A stretch of 44,562 nucleotides of DNA. Source: DATEAV01 sp964513155. GTDB lineage: Bacteria; Chloroflexota; Anaerolineae; Anaerolineales; E44-bin32. The DNA is taken from contig CAZEMA010000006.1 of NCBI GenBank assembly GCA_964513155.1, positions 1 to 44,562 of the forward strand. The letters run 5' to 3'. Below the pieces are notes generated by a model, which made no database searches, was not told where the DNA came from, and saw only the letters and a list, made by a program, of their open reading frames with translations. Made by a program: the position numbers and the translations under genes. Positions 34,182-41,503 of the stretch are shown piece after piece; the first letter of the stretch is position 1, and every line of letters begins with the position of its first letter.

Positions 34182-35096
34182 ATGGATCAGACACCAGCGA
34201 TCTTGGCGAAAGGACTGAGTAAGTCGTACGGCCGGGTGCGGGCACTGCGGGGGGTGGACCTCGAGGTCCGGCGCGGGGAGGTCTTCGGTTTCCTGGGTCC
34301 GAATGGAGCCGGCAAGACGACGACGATCCGCTGTCTGCTGGATCTGATTCGCCCCGATGGCGGTGCGCTCGAAGTGCTGGGGCTCAATCCCCAGGCGGAC
34401 CCCGTGGCGGTGCGGGCGCGGGTGGGCTATCTCCCCGGGGAGATGCGGTTCGAAGAGAACATGACGGTGGAGGGGGAGCTGCGGTTCCTGAACAGCCTGC
34501 GCAAAGGGAAGGCCGACTGGGACGATGTCCGCCGGCTGGCCTCTCGGCTCGACCTCGATCTCAAGCCGGCAATCAAAAACCTCTCCAAAGGCAACAAGCA
34601 GAAGATCGGCGTCGTCCAGGCTCTCATGCATAGGCCGGAGTTGCTGTTACTAGATGAGCCCACCTTCGGGTTGGATCCGCTCATGCAGCGCGAGGTCCTG
34701 CGCTTGCTCGTGGAAGCAAGAGAGCGCGGGGCGACGGTGTTCTTCTCGTCGCACATCCTGAGCGAGGTCCAGGAAGTGGCCGAGCGGGTCGCGATCATCC
34801 GCCTGGGTGTGGTCGTGGAGGTGGCGGACACAGCGTCCTTGATCAGCCGGGCGCTGCGTCGCGTACGGATCTCATTCAAGCAACCGGTCGACATCAGCGG
34901 CCTACGCTCCGTGCCGCGCACGCGGATCCTTTCCCAGGAACCGGGATCAGCCCTGCTCGAGGTCGAGGGGGAAATCGACGCACTGATCAAGGCGCTGGCC
35001 GGCTACCCGCTGCGGGATCTCGAAACGGAGCGGCCGTCGCTGGAGGAGATCTTCCTGGCGTACTATACCTCCGGCGGGAAGGAGGCGGCCCAATGA
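34182..35096 (+). CDS. ABC transporter ATP-binding protein
   Basis: A 304-residue ABC ATPase of the ABC-2 exporter type. Walker A is GPNGAGKTTT (about 41-50), the signature motif is the variant LSKGNKQKIG, Walker B is LLLLDEPTFGLDP, and the switch histidine is in FFSSHILSEV. The extra C-terminal domain of about 80 residues is usual for this subfamily. The ATG at 34182 has GGAGG eight bases upstream; a TTG two codons earlier is less likely. Its stop overlaps the start of the permease gene (ATGA), so the two form one transporter. The cargo is unknown. Confidence 0.92.
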   Translation: MDQTPAILAKGLSKSYGRVRALRGVDLEVRRGEVFGFLGPNGAGKTTTIRCLLDLIRPDGGALEVLGLNPQADPVAVRARVGYLPGEMRFEENMTVEGELRFLNSLRKGKADWDDVRRLASRLDLDLKPAIKNLSKGNKQKIGVVQALMHRPELLLLDEPTFGLDPLMQREVLRLLVEARERGATVFFSSHILSEVQEVAERVAIIRLGVVVEVADTASLISRALRRVRISFKQPVDISGLRSVPRTRILSQEPGSALLEVEGEIDALIKALAGYPLRDLETERPSLEEIFLAYYTSGGKEAAQ

Positions 35097-35938
35097 TGAC
35101 CGTCTTCCGCTACACGCTGGGGAAGATGCTCGGCCAGGTGGCCGGCTGGGGGTTGTCACTGGCGGTCCTGGCCGGGTACCTGCTCACGTTCTACGACGTG
35201 GTGATCGAGCAGGGGGGCGAATTGATGCGGTTGATCCAGGGCTACCCGCCTGAGCTGATGGCGTTCTTCGGTGACATGAGCCAGATGCTCACCCCGGGAG
35301 GCTTCCTGCACACGGAGCTCTTCTCGTATATGCCGCTGATCCTCGGTTTCTTCTCGATACTGGTCGGGAGCGGCATGTTGGCCGGCGATGAGGAGAACGG
35401 CGCGCTGGATCTGGTGCTGGCCCATCCGGTCAGCCGGCTCTCGCTGTTTGCCGGCCGGTGGCTGGCGATGCTGGCTGCCCATCTGGGGATCGTCGGCCTG
35501 ACCTGGGTAGGCCTTGTCGCCGGCACGAACTGGTCGGCCATCGACGTCACGATCGAGGAGCTGGCCTTGCCATGCTGTTCACTCCTGGCTCTCCTGCTTC
35601 TCTTTGCCGGCCTGGGACTCTTCCTGAGCATGGTCCTGCCTTCGCGCCGGATGGCGGCCATGCTCGCCGGTGTAGTCCTGGTTGGGTCGTTCTTCCTCAC
35701 CGGCTTGGCCCGTATCAATGAGGACCTGCAGGGCGTGGCACGGCTCTTGCCACTGGAGTATTACCAGGGTGGCGAGGCGGTCGGTGGGCTGGACCTGGCG
35801 TGGTTCTTCGGACTGCTCGGCACGGCAGTCGTGCTGACCGTCTTGGCGGCCGTCCTGTTCCAGCACCGCGATATCCGGGTGGGCGGGGAGGGCAGTTGGG
35901 GGCTCTGGCGGCCACGACCGAAGCCTGCCCAGGAGTAG
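35093..35938 (+). CDS. ABC-2 type transporter permease
   Basis: A 281-residue membrane protein with six hydrophobic helices. It has the ABC-2 family layout, with a long first loop and the conserved GDEENGALDLVLAHPVSRLSLFAGRW segment after TM2. It pairs with the upstream ATPase through a 4-base overlap. The start is the first of two ATG codons in tandem. The operon ends at the strong terminator at 35974-36002. Function is probably export of a lipid, antibiotic or small molecule; substrate not readable. Confidence 0.88.
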   Translation: MMTVFRYTLGKMLGQVAGWGLSLAVLAGYLLTFYDVVIEQGGELMRLIQGYPPELMAFFGDMSQMLTPGGFLHTELFSYMPLILGFFSILVGSGMLAGDEENGALDLVLAHPVSRLSLFAGRWLAMLAAHLGIVGLTWVGLVAGTNWSAIDVTIEELALPCCSLLALLLLFAGLGLFLSMVLPSRRMAAMLAGVVLVGSFFLTGLARINEDLQGVARLLPLEYYQGGEAVGGLDLAWFFGLLGTAVVLTVLAAVLFQHRDIRVGGEGSWGLWRPRPKPAQE

Positions 35939-35973
35939 CCGCCGAGGCGCAAGCCAGCGGCATCAGGAACCGA

Positions 35974-36002
35974 AAGGCCGAGCGGCGTCGCCGCTCGGCC
36001 TT
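35974..36002 (+). terminator. Strong terminator of the ABC operon
   Basis: AAGGCCGAGCGGC pairs with GCCGCTCGGCCTT around a 3-base loop, followed by GTTCTTT. As the next gene is on the minus strand, it may also end that transcript, whose side starts with an A-rich AAAGG. Confidence 0.88.
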
Positions 36003-36026
36003 GTTCTTTGTGGTCGCTTTCAGAGG

Positions 36027-36680
36027 CTAGAGATAGTCCTTCAGGTTGTGCTCGACGGCATAGGCGGCGGCTTCGGCCCGGTTGCGGACGCTGAGCTTCG
36101 ACAGGATGCTGCTCACATAGTTGCGGACTGTGCCTTCGCCGAGGAAGAGGGCCTCGGCGATCTGGCGGTTCGTCCGCCCTTCGGACACCAGCTGCAGAAC
36201 GTGCATCTCCTGTTGGGTCAGATCGGCGAAGGCGGAAGCCTCCTCCTCCCTGGCGGCCTTGCGCACCTCTTGGAAGACCCGTTGGGTGACGGCCGGGTCA
36301 AGAAGAGCCTCGCCTCGGCCGACGGCCTCGATGGCCCGCACCAGATCATCCCCACCGATCTGCTTCAAGACGTACCCGGAGGCGCCGGCGCGGATCGCGG
36401 AGAAGAGCATCTCGTCTTCGGCGTACGAGGTGAGCATGATCACCTTGGCATTGGGGCAGCGGGTGGTGATCTCCTGGCAGGCTTCGATGCCGGAACCGCC
36501 GGGGAGCCGGATATCCATGACGACCACGTCCGGGTTGTAGGCAATCGTCCGGTCGACGGCCTCGCGGGCTGTGGCCGCCTCCGCCACGACCTCGAACCCC
36601 GGATGGCGCTCGAGCAGGGCCCGCAGGCCCAGGCGGACAACTTCGTGATCATCTACCAGCAGGATGCGGCGCCGCGTCAT
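36027..36680 (-). CDS. NarL/LuxR-family response regulator
   Basis: A 217-residue two-component regulator. The receiver domain (residues 1-120) has phospho-acceptor D56 in VVVMDIRLPGGSG, the acidic pair DD at 10-11, and Lys in YVLKQ. A charged linker follows, and the LuxR-type HTH covers about 150-210 (LTQQEMHVLQLVSEGRTNRQIAEALFLGEGTVRNYVSSILSKLSVRNR). It binds DNA when phosphorylated. The pattern resembles DevR/DosR-type regulators. No sensor kinase is adjacent; the gene is alone between the ABC operon terminator and hsp20. Confidence 0.92.
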   Translation of the reverse strand: MTRRRILLVDDHEVVRLGLRALLERHPGFEVVAEAATAREAVDRTIAYNPDVVVMDIRLPGGSGIEACQEITTRCPNAKVIMLTSYAEDEMLFSAIRAGASGYVLKQIGGDDLVRAIEAVGRGEALLDPAVTQRVFQEVRKAAREEEASAFADLTQQEMHVLQLVSEGRTNRQIAEALFLGEGTVRNYVSSILSKLSVRNRAEAAAYAVEHNLKDYL

Positions 36681-36921
36681 CCGTGTCTCCTACGCCATGT
36701 CATGATTCTACCCGAGGCGAGCCTGCCCATCAAGGAGCGCAGCGATGTGGGCGGCAGGCCATTGGCCCGGCCAGCCTCGGGGCCGCGCAATGGGTGGCCA
36801 CCGGCGCGGCACGCCCTGTCTCGGCCAGCTTCCCCCGGAGGTCGCGCAAAGCGAAGAGAGGTCGGGGCCGGCGGTCTCGCCGCGCACCACCGGATCCGCC
36901 ATCGTCGGTGGGTGGAACGGA

Positions 36922-36947
36922 GGAGCCTGCGGCAGGCCGCAGGCTCC
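36922..36947 (-). terminator. 11-bp hairpin downstream of hsp20
   Basis: GGAGCCTGCGG and CCGCAGGCTCC flank a CAGG loop, 24 bases after the hsp20 stop codon. No U-tract follows on the minus strand, so termination efficiency is uncertain. The rest of 36681-36970 shows no gene. Confidence 0.5.
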
Positions 36948-36970
36948 CTGAGACTGGGAATGCCTCCCGC

Positions 36971-37408
36971 TTACTTGGCCTTGACGCTGATGGTCTTGGG
37001 TCTGAGCTCTTCGGCCTTGGGCAGCGTCAGTGTCAGGATGCCGTCTTCGAACTCGGCCTTGGCCTTGTCGGCGACCACGACGGTTGGCAGTGGGATGGTT
37101 CGAGAGAAGGACCCAGAGCGCCGTTCGCGCAGGTGATACATGCTCTCCTTGGTCGACTTCTCTTCTTGGACTGCCCCGCGGATGGTCAGCACATCGCCGG
37201 TAATGCTGACGTTGATCTCATCGGCTTTGACACCCGGCAGGCTGGCCTTTACGACGACCTCATCCTCGGTCTGATACAGGTCGATGGCAGGGCCGCCCAG
37301 CATACCGCTGGTAACGGCACGCGAGAACGGCTCTTCGAACACCCGGTCCATCAGCTCGCGCAGCGAGGTCATCTCCCGGTACGGCTCCCAGCGAATCAAC
37401 TCGGACAT
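36971..37408 (-). CDS. Small heat shock protein, Hsp20/alpha-crystallin family
   Basis: A 145-residue cytosolic holdase. The alpha-crystallin domain spans about residues 38-135 (IDLYQTEDEVVVKASLPGVKADEINVSITGDVLTIRG at its start). The conserved end motif is FEDGILTLTLPKAEE, followed by a short extension PKTISVKAK carrying an IxV-like tail. It binds unfolding proteins and forms oligomers. It has an AGGTG-type site before the ATG at 37408. The upstream 160 bases show no CIRCE element. It lies behind the OmpR-type regulator in the same direction. Confidence 0.93.
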   Translation of the reverse strand: MSELIRWEPYREMTSLRELMDRVFEEPFSRAVTSGMLGGPAIDLYQTEDEVVVKASLPGVKADEINVSITGDVLTIRGAVQEEKSTKESMYHLRERRSGSFSRTIPLPTVVVADKAKAEFEDGILTLTLPKAEELRPKTISVKAK

Positions 37409-37568
37409 CGTGCACCTCCAGATTCGATCATTTCTGACCGCAATCTACGCTTCGTCCGTCAAAGTGAGGCTAGCGGTGCGTCAGAATAGCATTAGAGGCT
37501 GTCGTCGCGCGGTCCCGCAACCAAGGGGGAGTTGGACCGGTTCCGGGGGATGTGACTGGGGGAGGGCA

Positions 37569-38306
37569 TCAGGCGGCTGGGCCGGCGCCTGCCCTGCGCC
37601 GGAAGTCGACGAAGCGATAGCCGACGCCTCGCTCGGTCAGGATGTATTCCGGATTGGAGGGATCCTTTTCGAGCTTCTGGCGCAGGTAGTTGATGTACAG
37701 GCGCAGGTAGTGGGTCTCGTCGCGGTATTCGTATCCCCAGACCTTCGCCAGCAGTTGCTCGTGCGGGACTACCCAGCCCGCGTTCTGGACAAGGTGATAG
37801 AGCAGGCGGTACTCGGTGGGCCGCAGCTGAACCAGCCTGCCTTCTACCCAAACCTCTCGACGATCGAAGTCGAGCTTGAGTCGGTCGTCGACCTGGATGA
37901 CCTCGTGGACGGATGTCCCCGGCGCCTCGGTCCGGCGCAGGACAGCCCGCACGCGGCTGACGAGTTCACGGGGGCTGAAAGGCTTGGTGATGTAGTCGTC
38001 CGCGCCGAGCTCCAGGCCGCGTACCCGGTCGTCCTCTTCCCCTTTCGCCGTCAGCATGATGATGGGCACGCTCGAGATCTCGCGAACGAGGCGCAAGGTT
38101 TCGAAACCATCCAGTTCGGGCATCATGACGTCGAGAAGGATCAGATCGGGCAGGCGGTCGCGCAGCCGGTCAAGAGCCTTCGAACCGGATGGGGCCTCGA
38201 CGACCTCGAAGCCGTCGTGTTCGAGGTTGAGGCGGATGAAGTGAACCATGCGTGGTTCGTCGTCGACGACCAGGATGCGCCTTCGGCGGGGAGAGGCGGT
38301 GACCAT
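37569..38306 (-). CDS. OmpR-family response regulator, last gene of the phospho-signalling operon
   Basis: A 245-residue regulator. The receiver domain has D59 (LILLDVMMPELDG), the acidic DDE near residue 15-17, and Lys in DDYITKPFSPREL. The winged-helix DNA-binding domain covers about 140-235 (LRPTEYRLLYHLVQNAGWVVPHEQLLAKVWGYEYRDETHYLRLYINYLRQKLE). It begins nine bases after the 80-aa gene, so it is probably co-transcribed with the kinase, phosphatase and FHA genes. No histidine kinase is adjacent, which makes cross-talk with Ser/Thr phosphorylation a possibility. Confidence 0.92.
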   Translation of the reverse strand: MVTASPRRRRILVVDDEPRMVHFIRLNLEHDGFEVVEAPSGSKALDRLRDRLPDLILLDVMMPELDGFETLRLVREISSVPIIMLTAKGEEDDRVRGLELGADDYITKPFSPRELVSRVRAVLRRTEAPGTSVHEVIQVDDRLKLDFDRREVWVEGRLVQLRPTEYRLLYHLVQNAGWVVPHEQLLAKVWGYEYRDETHYLRLYINYLRQKLEKDPSNPEYILTERGVGYRFVDFRRRAGAGPAA

Positions 38307-38315
38307 GCGCTCGAG

Positions 38316-38558
38316 CTACTCCCGGACGAACCCGATGAGCTTCTCTTCTTCAGCCGTGGGCATGATCTCGATGAAGTTGATGCGGTGAAAGGGGAAGATC
38401 ACGGTGACAACGTTGCTCTGGACGTATTGCAGGTCCTTGCCGTCACGGCGACGGGGATTGTTGACCGTGATTGTGGCGTCGGTGGGCGCCGGCAATTCGT
38501 CAACCTCGCCAACAACGGGGTCTTCACCCGAAAGGTGCACAAGGACAGTGATGCTCAT
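38316..38558 (-). CDS. Small unrecognised protein of 80 residues
   Basis: An 80-residue protein, beta-rich, with no cysteines and an acidic C-terminus. A central segment NVVTVIFPFHRINFIEIMP suggests a compact fold. I do not recognise it. The ATG overlaps the FHA stop (ATGA at 38555-38558), so it is translated as part of the operon, and its length is conserved by tight spacing on both sides. A role as adaptor or inhibitor in the pathway is only inference. Confidence 0.7.
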   Translation of the reverse strand: MSITVLVHLSGEDPVVGEVDELPAPTDATITVNNPRRRDGKDLQYVQSNVVTVIFPFHRINFIEIMPTAEEEKLIGFVRE

Positions 38559-39088
38559 GGAGCTCCTTCGTTCACGGTGCGGAAGCTGGAAATCAGCTGG
38601 AGGCTCAGGCTGCCTAGCTGGATGAAGTCCCCATGGTGGATTGGAGTCGGGACTTGAGGCTCAAGCCGCTTGCCATTGATGAGCGTGCCATTGGCGCTCT
38701 CGAGATCGATGATGCGGATGGAGTTCGCCTCGAGACGGATCTCGGCATGCATGCGGGAAACGCCGCGATCGTGCGCCTCGTAGGGCTCGAGGTTCACGTC
38801 GGGGATCACGGCCTGGCCGGCGAGGACACGGCCCAGGGTGAAGTTATCCCTGCCGATGAGGGAGACGATCTGGCCGGAGCTGACGATGCGCAAGCCAAGG
38901 ACGGCCCCCGAGTCGAGTTCGGGGTAGTCCTGGGTGGTGGGCTTGGTCGCGGTGCCTTGGTGCTCGATCACCTCTCGGGAGATCTGGATCGTCGGGACAC
39001 TGGTGCCGCGTACCAGGCGCGTGCCGCACTCGCTGCAGTAGACGGCACCCACAAATTCCTGGTGCCTGCAGGAGGGACATTCGATCAT
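38555..39088 (-). CDS. FHA-domain protein with N-terminal zinc ribbon
   Basis: A 177-residue cytosolic protein. The N-terminus holds a zinc ribbon (CPSC...YCSEC, residues 4-21) and the C-terminal 105 residues an FHA domain, which binds phosphothreonine. Conserved FHA residues are visible: GR in SLIGRDNFTLGR, SRMHAEI, and NGTLINGKRL. It is probably the phospho-reader of the upstream kinase. The ATG overlaps the J-domain-VWA stop (ATGA at 39085-39088) and its own stop overlaps the 80-aa gene. Confidence 0.9.
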   Translation of the reverse strand: MIECPSCRHQEFVGAVYCSECGTRLVRGTSVPTIQISREVIEHQGTATKPTTQDYPELDSGAVLGLRIVSSGQIVSLIGRDNFTLGRVLAGQAVIPDVNLEPYEAHDRGVSRMHAEIRLEANSIRIIDLESANGTLINGKRLEPQVPTPIHHGDFIQLGSLSLQLISSFRTVNEGAP

Positions 39089-40569
39089 GGCGCACCTGAC
39101 TTGGCCGGGAGCAAGAGGGCGCGGGTCCCATACTTCAGGCGTTTCTCGCCTTCGGTGGAGAGATGCCGGGTGTGGACCAGGCGTTCAGCCTCGTTGAGGG
39201 CGGCCTTGGCCAGATCACGTTCGCCGCCTTCCAGAAGATGTGTGGCAAGGTTCTCGAGACGCCTGGCGGCCTGCGAGGCCTGGCCCAGCTCGGCCTCGTG
39301 GCGGGCTTTCTCCTGCATCTGGTACAGGGAGACCAGGTTGAGTGTGGAGATGATCTCCCCGGGGGGCGGCTCTGGATCCGGCTCCCCCGAGACGCCGCAA
39401 CGCAGCTCAATGGGCAGTTTCTGGTTTTCCATGCCGACGCCGACGCCGACGACGTCCCCGGTAAGTGTGAGATTCGCCAGGACCAACTCGTGGATCTGTC
39501 CGATCGGATGGATGACCAATTCGAGCAGGAGGCGAATCTGGCTATCGCGGGGGAGATGGCCGAGGGTGAGCGGCAGGGAGTCGCCCATGGGCGTGGGATC
39601 GGGCAGGAGACGGAACGCGGAGCGCAGGTCCACCTGCGGGGCGAAGGTACCGTCAAGCTGGACGCGGTTGGCGAAGACGCGGCTGAGGGCCTCGAAAGAG
39701 CGCTGGAGGAGCGAGGTCACGGCGCGGGGCGTGTCCAGGAAGACTACGGCACCGCCGGTGCGTCCAGTAAGATCATCCAGGAAGCGATCATTCCAGTCGG
39801 CGCCGATGCCGATGCCATTGATGCTGATCCCCTGTGAGGCGGCCCGGGAGGCCATTTCCAGGCAGGCCGCTTCGTCGCCATAGGTTCGGCCGTCGGTCAG
39901 AAGGATCAGGTGGTTGACGCCCTCGCGGTTGTACTTTTGTTGCAGCTCCGCCAGGCCGGTCTCCAGGCCCTCCCCGATGACCGTGCCCCCGGCGGCCTGG
40001 ACCAGGCTGAGGCGGGCGCGAGATACCGCCCGGTCTTTGGCCTGGTCGGGGGAGACGACAACCTCGGCGTGATCACTGAACGCGATGATCGTGGCGGAGT
40101 CGCTTGGCTGCAGACCATCCAGAATGGCCTGGGCGGCTCCCCGCACCTGATCAAGGCGCTGTCCGCGCATCGAAGTGGAGCGGTCTACGACCAGGCACAG
40201 GTTGACCGGCGGACGTGCGATCTCAAGACCTTCCGCGGGGCGGATGTCGATCAAGACGTAGTGGACTTGTGGTTCCTCGAGCTGGAGCAACGACTTGCGA
40301 CTCTGGAGGAGGGCACAGCGGAAGCAGCTGCTGGCGATCTGCTCTTTCTCGGCCTGGGAGAGCTCCTCGTCATAACGGGCCCGCTGCTGCGGGTCATTGA
40401 GGACCTCGTAGGCCTGATTGACGTCGATGAAGAGCTCGGTCTCTCCCGGGCGCACGTTGCGATCGGGATGGAGGCGCAGAGCCGCCTCGCGATAGGCTCG
40501 TCGGATCTGGTCCTGAGTGGCGTTCCTGGGAACCCCCAGGATTGAGTAGTAGTCCCCAATCTCGGGCAC
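39085..40569 (-). CDS. J-domain-VWA fusion protein
   Basis: A 494-residue protein. The N-terminal DnaJ domain covers residues 5-70 (YYSILGVPRNATQDQIRRAY, with HPD at 34-36). The VWA domain runs from about 122 to 290 with MIDAS D129-x-S131-x-S133 (VVDRSTSM), GGTVIGEGL, and LLTDGRTYGDE. After a beta-rich region the C-terminus is helical and TPR-like (ARRLENLATHLLEGGERDLAKAALNEAERL). This suggests a scaffold that brings Hsp70 to a metal-dependent protein contact. The GTG start at 40569 has GAGGGAG five bases upstream; the longer frame overlaps the phosphatase gene. It begins 13 bases after the PP2C stop. Confidence 0.88.
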   Translation of the reverse strand: MPEIGDYYSILGVPRNATQDQIRRAYREAALRLHPDRNVRPGETELFIDVNQAYEVLNDPQQRARYDEELSQAEKEQIASSCFRCALLQSRKSLLQLEEPQVHYVLIDIRPAEGLEIARPPVNLCLVVDRSTSMRGQRLDQVRGAAQAILDGLQPSDSATIIAFSDHAEVVVSPDQAKDRAVSRARLSLVQAAGGTVIGEGLETGLAELQQKYNREGVNHLILLTDGRTYGDEAACLEMASRAASQGISINGIGIGADWNDRFLDDLTGRTGGAVVFLDTPRAVTSLLQRSFEALSRVFANRVQLDGTFAPQVDLRSAFRLLPDPTPMGDSLPLTLGHLPRDSQIRLLLELVIHPIGQIHELVLANLTLTGDVVGVGVGMENQKLPIELRCGVSGEPDPEPPPGEIISTLNLVSLYQMQEKARHEAELGQASQAARRLENLATHLLEGGERDLAKAALNEAERLVHTRHLSTEGEKRLKYGTRALLLPAKSGAP

Positions 40570-40582
40570 GCCGACTCCCTCT

Positions 40583-41467
40583 TCAGCCAGGCGGGAACTG
40601 GACGAGGACCGCGCTGATGTTGTCAGGACCACCGGCGGCATTCGCCGCTTGGATCATGAGGTTGCACGCCTCCTGGGGCGAGCTGGAACTGCGAATGATG
40701 CGTTCGATCTCATTGTCGGAGATCACGCCCCATAGCCCGTCGGAGCAGACCAACAGGTGGCCACCGGTCGGCACCGGGTGCGTGAACACGTCCACCTCGA
40801 GGTTTGCGCCCTGGCCAATGGCGCGGTAAAGCACGTTGCGCTGCGGATGGGAGGCAGCTTCTTGGCGGGTCAGCTGACCGAGTTCACGCAGCCTCTCGAC
40901 TAGCGAATGATCACGAGTGATGATCTGCATTCCCTCAGGGGTGAGGGCGTAGGCCCGGGTGTCACCCACGTGGCCTATGGTCAGGTGCCCGCCGAGCAGG
41001 AGGACGGCCGTCAGGGTCGTACCGCCACCCGGCACATGGTCGACGACCTCCTGATTGGCGTCTTCCAGCGCCTGGCGCAGGAGGTCCTGAAGAGGTGGAG
41101 GCGAGTTCTGGCCTTCGGGGGCGAGCAATCCGAGAAGAGCTTGCTCGGTCACCGACCGGGCGACGGCTCTAGCTGAGATCGAGCTGGCGACTTCACCGGA
41201 TCGGTGCCCTCCCATCCCGTCGGCCACGAGGAACAGTCCGAAGTCGGGCAGGGCGTCTTCTCCATCACAGGTCCCCGTGAGTACCAGAAGGGCGTCTTCG
41301 TTGTGGGTGCGCTCCAGCCCAGCGGACTGTGCCGTGCCCACGTTGATGTTGTGCCGGACCGGGGGAGCGGCCGCTTTGCCCAGGGCGTGCGGATCCAGAG
41401 GGGCCGTCTTGGCGGTATCGGGCGTGACCGCTCGCTTCCTGCTAAACAGTCGCTTCAAGAAATCCAT
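40583..41467 (-). CDS. PP2C-family Ser/Thr protein phosphatase
   Basis: A 294-residue metal-dependent phosphatase. Conserved motifs are DGMGGHRSGEVAS, the GHVGDTRAY block, CSDGLWGVISDNEI and GGPDNISAVLV, which carry the metal-binding aspartates. The N-terminal 30 residues are basic and polar, with no membrane helix. It probably reverses phosphorylation by the kinase 36 bases upstream, and the two together with the FHA reader form a full write-erase-read set. The ATG is at 41467. Confidence 0.93.
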   Translation of the reverse strand: MDFLKRLFSRKRAVTPDTAKTAPLDPHALGKAAAPPVRHNINVGTAQSAGLERTHNEDALLVLTGTCDGEDALPDFGLFLVADGMGGHRSGEVASSISARAVARSVTEQALLGLLAPEGQNSPPPLQDLLRQALEDANQEVVDHVPGGGTTLTAVLLLGGHLTIGHVGDTRAYALTPEGMQIITRDHSLVERLRELGQLTRQEAASHPQRNVLYRAIGQGANLEVDVFTHPVPTGGHLLVCSDGLWGVISDNEIERIIRSSSSPQEACNLMIQAANAAGGPDNISAVLVQFPPG

Positions 41468-41503
41468 GGGTGTCGTTTCGCCTCGTCCGCTGGTCCAGGT
41501 GCC

